A DNA stretch of 8,667 nt from an uncultured Lachnospiraceae bacterium (lineage in GTDB: Bacteria > Bacillota_A > Clostridia > Lachnospirales > Lachnospiraceae): contig CAMYVI010000102.1 in assembly GCA_947302185.1 (NCBI GenBank), forward strand, positions 1-8,667, in the 5' to 3' direction. The translations under genes and the position numbers were made by a program. This document shows positions 1 through 5,757 of this stretch, piece by piece; position 1 is the stretch's first letter; each line of letters begins with the position of its first letter. The notes below the pieces were generated by a model. That model was not told the origin of the DNA. It did not search any database and saw only the letters and a list, made by a program, of their open reading frames with translations.

Positions 1-169
1 TGACGGAACTAATTTTACTCTTGATTTTACAGATGCAATGATACCTCATTATGTGGAGTTTGATCATCCTGTAAAAGCCGCGAAGCTGACATTTACTATT
101 AACAGTGTATATAGGGGTACAGAAGCTAATGATTGCTGTATTGCTGAAATCACTGCATTTACAGAGTAA
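1..169 (+). CDS. C-terminal fragment of a protein ending in a discoidin-like (NADase-type glycan-binding-like) domain
   Basis: The reading frame is open from base 2 to the TAA at 167-169 and gives the last 55 residues of a protein whose start lies left of the window. The fragment is beta-rich. It contains VEFDHPVKAAKLTFTI followed by NSVYRG and, near the end, NDCCIAEITAF. This resembles the last strands of F5/8-type-C-like domains, where a 'F..PV....ITI.S.Y.G....D.CI.EI..Y' pattern is common, in particular the variant called the NADase-type glycan-binding domain. In Clostridia that domain often sits at the outer end of zinc-ribbon/one-helix membrane proteins, which fits the two genes that follow, but the N-terminal part is not visible here. 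The next gene starts 38 bases downstream on the same strand, so co-transcription is likely. The fold is moderately supported; the full architecture is inference. Confidence 0.6.
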   Translation, partial: DGTNFTLDFTDAMIPHYVEFDHPVKAAKLTFTINSVYRGTEANDCCIAEITAFTE

Positions 170-195
170 AGAAGTTGAAACAGGAACCTACAGCG

Positions 196-202
196 AAGGA
201 GG
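196..202 (+). promoter_or_regulatory. Ribosome binding site that decides the start at 208
   Basis: AAGGAGG lies five bases before ATG 208. The frame is also open back to a TTG at 175, but that codon has no ribosome binding site and would place eleven extra residues before the zinc ribbon. ATG 208 is therefore the better start. Confidence 0.85.
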
Positions 203-207
203 ACAAC

Positions 208-1038
208 ATGTATTGCCCACATTGCGGTGAAGAATTGCCGGACAATGCGATATATTGCGGGATATGCGGTACAAAAATAAAGAAAAAAACCAAGCCGGAT
301 CCGATTATTGCATTTCTTATTCTGGCTATCTCAGTATGTATAGTAATCTTGTTCCTGCGTGGAAAAGGCAGCAGGGTTACTGTAAATGATATGAGAACAG
401 GAACGGGGAATGGCTTGTCGGGTGAAAATGCAGTTTCCTCGGGCGATAATCCCGGTCAGGATGGCAACACGGCGGAGACAGGGCCTGCGGAATCAGCTTC
501 CGGATCGAATAATCCTTCTGAACCTGTTTCAGGACCGATAGAGACTCAGGAAGCAGCACCGACCCCGGAACCGACCCCGACTCCTGTGCCGACTGCGACC
601 CCGACTCCCGAGCCGACCCCAACTCCCGAGCCGACTCCGACCCCGGAACCGACCCCGGTCCCGGTAGAAATCATAACTGTTATAGGCGGAGTGCAGGCAC
701 CGGCATCGGATTTCATGTTCCCGCACAGCAGTGAACAGGTATTGAGCCAGGAACAGCTTGACACAATGGTTTCTTCAGACAGGGATGCGATGCATTCTGC
801 TTCTCAAATGGCGATCAATGAGATGTTTGCCAGATATGGATACACATTCAGCACAAAAACACAGACGGCGCGGGAAGCAAAGAGTTATTTTGAAAATCTT
901 GACTGGTACCGCAGTGCACAGTCATATTGCACGGCGACAGATTGGGAGACCGTAAGATCAAGCTATATGAATGATGTTGAGCGGGAGAATATCAATCGAA
1001 TTAATGCATGGCAGCAGGCGCACGGCGTGTACTATTGA
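208..1038 (+). CDS. Zinc-ribbon, single-pass membrane protein with PT-rich linker and extracytoplasmic YARHG domain
   Basis: This 276-residue protein begins with a four-cysteine zinc ribbon (C3, C6, C17, C20; CPHCGEELPDN...YCGICG). A Lys-rich stretch (residues 23-29) and one hydrophobic helix (about 32-50) follow. The positive charges before the helix predict the ribbon inside the cell and the rest outside. Residues 52-117 are a Gly/Ser/Asn/Glu-rich low-complexity segment, and about 118-153 are an alternating Pro-Thr/Pro-Glu linker. The C-terminal region (about 190-276) matches the YARHG family, named for a conserved motif that here reads FARYG (207-211). It is followed by the usual YF...L.WY element (YFENLDWY) and a charged ending helix. 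YARHG domains are extracellular domains of unknown molecular function, often on bacterial membrane proteins. The gene is 38 bases after the preceding gene and 15 bases before the next, so it is probably in an operon. The architecture is clear; ligand and role are unknown. Confidence 0.88.
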   Translation: MYCPHCGEELPDNAIYCGICGTKIKKKTKPDPIIAFLILAISVCIVILFLRGKGSRVTVNDMRTGTGNGLSGENAVSSGDNPGQDGNTAETGPAESASGSNNPSEPVSGPIETQEAAPTPEPTPTPVPTATPTPEPTPTPEPTPTPEPTPVPVEIITVIGGVQAPASDFMFPHSSEQVLSQEQLDTMVSSDRDAMHSASQMAINEMFARYGYTFSTKTQTAREAKSYFENLDWYRSAQSYCTATDWETVRSSYMNDVERENINRINAWQQAHGVYY

Positions 1039-1053
1039 TGTGAGGCGTAGGAA

Positions 1054-1926
1054 ATGGATAAGCTACCGATGTCCGTAAAAAAAATGATCAGGCAGATTGT
1101 AAGCATTGTTCTGCTTATTATCTGTGGTGTCATAATTGGAAGAATCATAAGCGGAGTGATTCCGGCCAAAACCATTGTTGAAGTGACACGTCCTGATGGA
1201 TCTGACAGCTCAGAAATTGCAGCAAAAGATATAAGCGCTGCCATTGATGAAGATTCCGGCAGTTACGCAGAACAGGAAACAGGTTATGTTACAGATGATA
1301 TAACAGAACAGCCTGGTGCTGATACGGGTGAACAGATAGAAGAGAGTAAAGACGGCTCAAAGATTCTGATTGATTCGGACGTATTGATTAAAGGAGATTC
1401 CATACCGATCAGATTTTTTGACGGCAAAGAGATTATTGCATCCGACCCGGACATGCGTTTATCATGTGACAATGATTGTATCGAGTTCGTGACGGGCACT
1501 GTAAATGCATATAATTGTGTGAGTGCAAAAAATAAAGGCACATCGATTATCACTGTAACATATAACGGAAAAACTGCTCGAAAGAGAGTATATGTGCATG
1601 ATGAAAGCGACCAGACAAATGGACTTTTCTGCACACAGACATTGATAATTTTCAGTGCTACGAGTGAAGGCGCGGGTGCGGCCGAGTTCAATGTGGGAGT
1701 CGAAGGCGATGTGTCTGAGAAAATGACAGCCAGATTTTATATGACGGACAGCCGTCTCGGCTTTACTGTAGAGGGAAAGTGGCTGGATTATCACACACTT
1801 CAGTGTAAGATTGAAAACTATCTTTCCCGTGCGATTGACGGAAAAATGAGGATAGTTGTTACGGAAAAGAATGATCCGAATAAGTTGATAGGCGTAGCGA
1901 CGCTGGCCGTTGATACACCGAAATAA
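1054..1926 (+). CDS. Membrane-anchored extracytoplasmic protein with Ig-like (BIG2-like) domain
   Basis: The product has 290 residues. A basic N-terminus is followed by one hydrophobic helix (about 13-36), which may be an uncleaved anchor since no clear A-x-A site or lipobox follows. Residues 45-102 are acidic and Ser/Thr/Glu-rich, like a spacer. Residues 103-183 look like a bacterial Ig-like BIG_2-type domain: a 'D.V.IKGDSIPI' opening strand, then NAYNCVSAKNKGTSIITVTY, then NGKTARKRVYVH. This is the familiar 'v.a...G.a.ItVty.Gk......V' ending. Residues 190-290 form a second beta-rich region that I do not recognise. Five cysteines (138, 142, 155, 193, 251) lie outside the membrane and could form disulfides. 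The start ATG 1054 has GTGAGG at 1040-1045, eight bases upstream. It lacks the zinc ribbon found in its neighbours but shares their topology and lies 15 bases after the YARHG gene, which suggests a partner protein. Function unknown. Confidence 0.82.
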   Translation: MDKLPMSVKKMIRQIVSIVLLIICGVIIGRIISGVIPAKTIVEVTRPDGSDSSEIAAKDISAAIDEDSGSYAEQETGYVTDDITEQPGADTGEQIEESKDGSKILIDSDVLIKGDSIPIRFFDGKEIIASDPDMRLSCDNDCIEFVTGTVNAYNCVSAKNKGTSIITVTYNGKTARKRVYVHDESDQTNGLFCTQTLIIFSATSEGAGAAEFNVGVEGDVSEKMTARFYMTDSRLGFTVEGKWLDYHTLQCKIENYLSRAIDGKMRIVVTEKNDPNKLIGVATLAVDTPK

Positions 1927-1933
1927 GTGCAGC

Positions 1934-2030
1934 CGGCACTGAATCAAAGTATTGCCGTAAGGTACATCCCGTTACCCGGCGGCTTCACTCTCATCGCGCT
2001 CGTCGCGGCAAGAACGATTAGACGTTCTTG
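1934..2030. repeat. Possible dispersed intergenic repeat ending in a perfect hairpin
   Basis: This GC-rich stretch follows the 1926 stop and looks unlike the surrounding DNA. It ends in a perfect inverted repeat, CAAGAACG (2009-2016) and CGTTCTTG (2023-2030), around a six-base loop. A second imperfect hairpin (GCC-GTAA at 1954-1960 with TTAC-CC-GGC at 1972-1980) lies inside. No gene of credible quality covers it. The layout recalls small palindromic intergenic repeats, but only one copy is present here, so the repeat status is inference. No T-run follows the hairpin, so a terminator role is doubtful. Confidence 0.35.
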
Positions 2031-2118
2031 AATACAACAGAATCGATAATGGGGCAGCCGCGTTCTTTATGAATTGCCCGGCTGCCCCATTATACAGTTT
2101 TGAGTTTGGTTGTATTCA
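2029..2118. repeat. Outer arms of a nested inverted repeat around the terminator
   Basis: TGAATACAAC (2029-2038) is the exact reverse complement of GTTGTATTCA (2109-2118). These arms flank the 15-bp terminator stem at 2046-2093, with unpaired stretches of 7 and 15 bases between the two stems. The whole makes an extended cruciform-like structure of 90 bases between two gene ends. This is seen directly in the sequence; its role is unknown. Confidence 0.7.
2046..2093. terminator. Probable bidirectional transcription terminator (15-bp perfect stem)
   Basis: ATAATGGGGCAGCCG (2046-2060) and CGGCTGCCCCATTAT (2079-2093) are perfectly complementary, with an 18-base loop. The stem is GC-rich at the loop side and AT at the base. 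It lies between two convergent genes, the Ig-like gene ending at 1926 (plus) and the LRR gene ending at 2125 (minus), as expected for a shared terminator. On the plus strand a T-rich stretch follows (AGTTTTGAGTTTGG at 2096-2109). On the minus strand the following sequence is only moderately T-rich. Confidence 0.7.
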
Positions 2119-2124
2119 GACTGA

Positions 2125-3135
2125 TCAGTCATCGTGCGAAATCACTTTTTCTTCGGGCAGGATAATCGTTTCGGTATCATGCAGCGGGAGCGAGTTCATG
2201 TTATATAAATCGGCATGGTGCTTTGCACGTGAATCTTCATCCGCATATATAGTCACGCTGAAGGAACCATCGTACGCATGAACTTGTGTCTGTGTTTCTT
2301 TGCCTTTAACATAAACGCGATTCAGATTAGGGCAGTACATGAAGGAATACTCATAAACAGTGTCCAAAGTCTCGGGAAATATGACTTCCCTCAATCCTAC
2401 GCAGTTCCTGAAAGCGAAAGGCCGTATTTCTTTCAAACTTGCCGGAAAAATGATTTCTTTAAGTGTCGGGTGATATCCGAAAGCATTACGTTCTATGTAC
2501 TCGACGCCTTCCGGGATTTTGATCGACGTATCATTTCTACCCAGCGGACAGGCGATAAGGACTTTTCTGTCGGAGGTATAGAGGATGCCGTCATCCGCAA
2601 CATATGATTTATTACCGGATGTTACAGAGAAGCTGCGGACATTTGTACATTCTGCAAAGGCAGCTCGCTCGATGACGGTAACTGACTTAGGAATCGTAAT
2701 TTTTTCGAATTTTGAGCAGCCGCAGAAAGCTCCTTCGCCTATGGCAGTGAGTCCTTGCGGAAGATTGAGCTCTTTCATCTTTCGGCAGTTATTAAACGCA
2801 CCTTTACCGATACTCCTGAGAGTCGACGGAAAGTGCACTTTCTGCATCTGATTACATCCGTCGAAAGCATTGTCGCATATCTCGAATACTCCCTCCTGAA
2901 TATTTACGGTGGTTATGTGTGAATTATTGAGAAATACGTTGGGGAATATTTTCTCGACATTTTTCGGAATTGTAATATTTCCCCCCGGGCCGTTATATTT
3001 AACTAATACGTGATCAACAACTTCAAAGTCTTCTGCGTAAGAAGGAGTTGCTGTGAAAATGAAGACAGAAGCGAATAGAGCAGTAAGCAGTATTACTTGC
3101 AGAAAGGCTTTTTTTATATCCGGCGTCACGTTCAT
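2125..3135 (-). CDS. Secreted BspA-like leucine-rich repeat (LRR_5) protein
   Basis: The product has 336 residues. A signal peptide is clear: basic residues at 8-9 (KK), a hydrophobic core at 11-29 and a likely cleavage after PSYA (31-34). The mature part consists of repeats of about 23 residues of the LRR_5/BspA type, with the pattern 'I...AF..C..L..I.IP..V..I'. Examples are IGKGAFNNCRKMKELNLP (109-126), IGEGAFCGCSKFEKITIP (132-149) and IERAAFAECTNVRSFSV (155-171). An irregular insert at 173-206 (YVADDGILYTSDRKVLIACP) is typical of the family, and further repeats run to about 278. The tail (279-336) has no LPXTG, membrane helix or other anchor, so the protein is probably released or held non-covalently. 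BspA-like repeats serve in binding to host or matrix proteins in some bacteria; no ligand can be read here. The ATG at 3135 is chosen because AAAGGAGA lies just upstream, while an in-frame ATG at 3162 has none. Confidence 0.9.
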   Translation of the reverse strand: MNVTPDIKKAFLQVILLTALFASVFIFTATPSYAEDFEVVDHVLVKYNGPGGNITIPKNVEKIFPNVFLNNSHITTVNIQEGVFEICDNAFDGCNQMQKVHFPSTLRSIGKGAFNNCRKMKELNLPQGLTAIGEGAFCGCSKFEKITIPKSVTVIERAAFAECTNVRSFSVTSGNKSYVADDGILYTSDRKVLIACPLGRNDTSIKIPEGVEYIERNAFGYHPTLKEIIFPASLKEIRPFAFRNCVGLREVIFPETLDTVYEYSFMYCPNLNRVYVKGKETQTQVHAYDGSFSVTIYADEDSRAKHHADLYNMNSLPLHDTETIILPEEKVISHDD

Positions 3136-3140
3136 GATTA

Positions 3141-3148
3141 TCTCCTTT
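3141..3148 (-). promoter_or_regulatory. Ribosome binding site that decides the LRR gene start
   Basis: On the minus strand AAAGGAGA lies five bases before ATG 3135-3133. It rules in favour of this start over the in-frame ATG at 3162, which would add nine residues before a well-formed signal peptide. Confidence 0.85.
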
Positions 3149-3231
3149 AATACTTTTGCCATTATGCACAGATAGACGCAGGTAAGTGCCTGTAAGCAAA
3201 AAGTTTTAGATGTTGGAAACTATTCAGCAAT

Positions 3232-3248
3232 AGTATACAATAATTATA
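3232..3248 (-). promoter_or_regulatory. Candidate -10 region(s) for the LRR gene
   Basis: Reading the minus strand, TATAAT (3248-3243) and TATACT (3237-3232) lie about 100 bases upstream of the LRR start in an AT-rich stretch. Neither has a good -35 box at 16-18 bases, so the exact promoter is uncertain. Confidence 0.3.
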
Positions 3249-3281
3249 ACTCGAAAGCACATCCCGGAACAGAGTGAATTG

Positions 3282-3290
3282 TGATATTCT
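3282..3290 (+). promoter_or_regulatory. Candidate extended -10 for the YARHG gene at 3361
   Basis: TGATATTCT fits an extended -10 (TG-n-TATTCT) about 70 bases before the ATG at 3361. No convincing -35 box is visible. An overlapping TATGAT at 3290-3295 is an alternative -10. The remaining 3163-3360 region shows no gene. Confidence 0.3.
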
Positions 3291-3360
3291 ATGATGCGCT
3301 TGCATGGATTTTCTCAGTAAAGAGATCCATAAGACAGAAAAATGTATGAGGTGCTGAGAT

Positions 3361-4512
3361 ATGAGGTATTGTGAAAAGTGTGGGGCAAGGGTTTCTGATG
3401 ATTCATTGTATTGCCAGAAATGCGGAAACAGACTCAGAATAATATCGATTGATCATAACGACAGTAAGCCGGCTTCCCATAATGCACCGGATGATGAAGA
3501 TACGGGATATACCGGGAAGGCCGGGGCGGATCAGATCAAACAGGAAACGGTACAGAATTACTCAGAAGGCGCAATATCGGAACAGGAGTCTGCTGCTGAC
3601 TTTTCTTCAGCAGAAAGTCCGATTCAGACTAAGTATGAAGGGGTATGTCTGTCCTGCTATGCTTTCGTGGGAAATGTGGAAATCTGTCCCAATTGCCATA
3701 ACAAGACGGGTTACATTCCTCCTGAAACTATAAATCAGGGTGCCGGTTCGGGAAACGGGCTGAGCGACACGGAAATGTATGATTCCGGCAACGGTGATAA
3801 TGACAGAGGAGGAAAAGGATTCAGACAGTTTTTCCCCTTTATTTTCGGAGGCGTTATTGCAGCTGTTGCTATGTGTGCGATCGGAATGTTCATGTTCCCT
3901 CCGTCGGGATCGGGAGGTGAACAGGGTACGATACTGATTGTTCCGGGGGGAGATGCGACTGATTCCGTTCGAGAGAATCAGTCTGCCGAAAGCAGGTCTG
4001 CTGATAAGACACCGACTCCTGCATCAACCGCAGGGTCTTCCACCGCATCGGACAATAAGCCGACAGATACACCGACACCGAAGCCGACAGATACACCGAC
4101 CCCGAAACCGACAGATACACCGACTCCGAAACCCACCGACACGCCAACGCCGAAGCCGACAGATACACCGACACCTTCGCCGACTCCCGTGCCGGAGCCT
4201 GTTCAGACATCATTCGAGAATGACACGCCTACATCTTATTTCTGGCCTGATTCCGATAAGAAGTATTATACGAACGGAGATCTTGACGGTTTGACACCAA
4301 AGCAGCTTCGCTATATCGTAAATGAAATATATGCACGGGAAGGATATATATTTAAAAAGCAGGAATGGCGTGATTATTTCAACAGAAAAGAATGGTATAA
4401 TCCCCGGATCCCGGCAGATAGTTTTACCGATGATAAATTAAATCAGTATGAAAAATATAATGTTGATTTAATATCGGCTTATGAGATTTCTCATGGGTAC
4501 AATCAGGGATAG
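3361..4512 (+). CDS. Two-zinc-ribbon, single-pass membrane protein with tandem PT linker and extracytoplasmic YARHG domain
   Basis: This is a 383-residue protein. The first zinc ribbon is C4, C7, C18, C21 (CEKCGARVSDDSLYCQKCG). A polar segment follows, then a second four-cysteine ribbon (C96, C99, C109, C112; CLSCYAFVGNVEICPNC). One membrane helix lies at about 157-179. Residues 233-272 are five perfect copies of KPTDTPTP, followed by SPTPVPEP. The C-terminal domain (about 291-375) is a good YARHG match: YFWPDSDKKY near its start, then the helix LTPKQLRYIVNEIYAREGYIF, where the signature reads YAREG (324-328), then YFNRKEWY and a closing helix. The ribbons are predicted inside and the YARHG domain outside. 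GAGGTG (3348-3353), seven bases before ATG 3361, supports the start. It is a paralogue of the 208-1038 protein in plan but differs in ribbon number and linker. It converges on the 4523-5713 gene with only ten bases between stop codons. Molecular function unknown. Confidence 0.9.
   Translation: MRYCEKCGARVSDDSLYCQKCGNRLRIISIDHNDSKPASHNAPDDEDTGYTGKAGADQIKQETVQNYSEGAISEQESAADFSSAESPIQTKYEGVCLSCYAFVGNVEICPNCHNKTGYIPPETINQGAGSGNGLSDTEMYDSGNGDNDRGGKGFRQFFPFIFGGVIAAVAMCAIGMFMFPPSGSGGEQGTILIVPGGDATDSVRENQSAESRSADKTPTPASTAGSSTASDNKPTDTPTPKPTDTPTPKPTDTPTPKPTDTPTPKPTDTPTPSPTPVPEPVQTSFENDTPTSYFWPDSDKKYYTNGDLDGLTPKQLRYIVNEIYAREGYIFKKQEWRDYFNRKEWYNPRIPADSFTDDKLNQYEKYNVDLISAYEISHGYNQG
4057..4176 (+). repeat. 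Five tandem 24-bp repeats coding KPTDTPTP
   Basis: Five consecutive 24-base units begin at 4057, 4081, 4105, 4129 and 4153, each coding KPTDTPTP. The first three and the fifth differ only at a few third positions. The fourth has diverged further (AAACCCACCGACACGCCAAC...), all by synonymous changes. The whole-codon unit length means gain or loss of copies would keep the frame and change only the linker length. Confidence 0.95.
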
Positions 4513-4522
4513 TATATCGATA

Positions 4523-5713
4523 TTAGTAATCATCCGGGGAGCCTATCCACAAATCCCGGTCATTCCACTTGACTCGATAGGTCCAGGTCATGGGACGTCC
4601 GCCGCGGTCGTAGTATTCTTTTATATCAATCGTGCTGCCGGATGGAATCGATATCCCTGTCGGAACAGAGAGAAGATTATCTTCATAAGTCGGAACATCT
4701 TTGTAGAGTGTATAAGTAAATCCTTCCACGAACTGGCTTTTTGTGGCTCCTAACAGGACACCGGTCCGATCCGAAACAGGCGAATATGTTTTTCCGGCAA
4801 CATTGCCGATATATTCGGAGACCAGTGAATTTCCCTCGCGGTCGGATAAAATTCCGGTATGGTAGTAAACCAGTTTTCCGCTTCCATCCAGTTTTTCCGG
4901 CTTTACTGCGCCGTGCAGCTCAGCGATAAGGGTGAGATTTCCTGCATTGTCGTATGTATAAACTTCTGTATATTGTGATTTAAAAATCAGTATATTTCTA
5001 TAATCATCATTCAGGTTAATATCAGCGGCACATACGCCGAGGTAAGTTATATAGAGCGGAGAATCAGAAAGATCAAAGTCCGTTTCTTTGCCGTTAACGG
5101 TCAGCGTTATGCTCTTGGCACCATCATCAATAATGTCCGCTGTATAATAAAAAGTATCAGATGTGCCGTTCCCGCTTAAGTCAACGGACGTTTCTTTGTT
5201 GCGCTCTAAATCAACGTAACCCGGATATGTTTTTTTCCGGTCGTCGGTGTTGCCGGAGGAAGAAGCTGCTTCGAGACTGCTGCCGGACGTCTGAGTTGCG
5301 GAATTGTTGTCGGACGTCTCGGTTCCGGGATTATTGTCAGAAATCTGATCTGATATTGTTTCGGAAGTATTGGGCGACGGATCTATTAGATGGTCATGTT
5401 CTCCTGAAGAGCCAAAAAGGCGCGGTAAGAGAATAATCAGCCCAATCGTGCAGACTGCAATTATGCATAATAGAAATGCTTTGACGCTTTGTGATTTCAC
5501 GGCTTTAGAGTTTCCCGAGAAATCTGAGCTGACTGAGCCGGTTGAATCATCCGTGGCATCTGAGGTTCCTGCACTTTTTTGGGATTCATTTTCCGATGAA
5601 GTCTTCGGATCTTCACTGTGAACATATTCTGCATTTTCAAGCGGACCGCCGCAAGAACTGCAGAAACTCTCTGTATTCGGATTGAGAGCGCCACAGAACG
5701 GACATTTTTTCAT
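4523..5713 (-). CDS. Zinc-ribbon, single-pass membrane protein with VCBS-like and SH3-like ectodomain
   Basis: The product has 396 residues. A zinc ribbon opens it (C4, C7, C18, C21; CPFCGALNPNTESFCSSCG), followed by a polar Ser/Asp-rich segment and one membrane helix (about 77-100). Residues 101-160 are a Ser/Thr/Asn-rich disordered linker. The ectodomain has two parts. Residues 163-310 contain DLSGNGTSDTFYYT (178-191), ADINLNDDYRNILIF (230-244) and KLDGSGKLVYYH (274-285). These Asp-rich, calcium-loop-like turns before beta strands resemble VCBS/FG-GAP beta-propeller repeats. Residues about 335-392 end with TYRVKWNDRDLWI and look SH3-like, a type often found in wall-associated proteins. Both domain names are inferred from pattern. 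GGAGGAG just before ATG 5713 sets the start; the frame extends to a TTG at 5725, but that codon overlaps the ribosome binding site. It follows the YgjP-like gene by 44 bases, with an internal TATAAT possible. Role unknown. Confidence 0.82.
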   Translation of the reverse strand: MKKCPFCGALNPNTESFCSSCGGPLENAEYVHSEDPKTSSENESQKSAGTSDATDDSTGSVSSDFSGNSKAVKSQSVKAFLLCIIAVCTIGLIILLPRLFGSSGEHDHLIDPSPNTSETISDQISDNNPGTETSDNNSATQTSGSSLEAASSSGNTDDRKKTYPGYVDLERNKETSVDLSGNGTSDTFYYTADIIDDGAKSITLTVNGKETDFDLSDSPLYITYLGVCAADINLNDDYRNILIFKSQYTEVYTYDNAGNLTLIAELHGAVKPEKLDGSGKLVYYHTGILSDREGNSLVSEYIGNVAGKTYSPVSDRTGVLLGATKSQFVEGFTYTLYKDVPTYEDNLLSVPTGISIPSGSTIDIKEYYDRGGRPMTWTYRVKWNDRDLWIGSPDDY

Positions 5714-5738
5714 AAACTCCTCCAAAAATTATTCTCTT

Positions 5739-5744
5739 ATTATA
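5739..5744 (-). promoter_or_regulatory. Candidate internal -10 box (TATAAT)
   Basis: A perfect TATAAT on the minus strand lies between the YgjP-like stop (5758) and the ATG at 5713. A -35 box at 17 bases is not recognisable, so independent transcription of the zinc-ribbon gene is only possible, not shown. Confidence 0.3.
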
Positions 5745-5757
5745 GGGTCAGGGAAAG

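Noticed and set aside
175..207. TTG start for the first YARHG gene
   Set aside because: AAGGAGG lies correctly before ATG 208, and the zinc ribbon begins there.
529..764. Minus-strand frames rich in Gly-Val or Arg-Gly-Ser repeats
   Set aside because: They are the antisense translation of the Pro-Thr linker repeats.
1284..1947. Two long minus-strand frames opposite the Ig-like gene
   Set aside because: They lack ribosome binding sites and domain likeness, and are the reverse of a well-supported plus-strand gene.
2009..2030. Hairpin as a rho-independent terminator
   Set aside because: The stem is perfect, but neither side has a T-run; the stem at 2046-2093 is the better terminator.
2278..2851. 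Plus-strand frames opposite the LRR gene
   Set aside because: No start signals or family likeness; the opposite strand carries a signal peptide and regular repeats.
4057..4176. Tandem units as a CRISPR array
   Set aside because: The units are directly adjacent with no spacers and encode an in-frame protein linker.
5714..5725. TTG start giving four extra residues for the VCBS/SH3-like protein
   Set aside because: Those codons are the ribosome binding site itself, and other zinc-ribbon proteins here start just before the first Cys.
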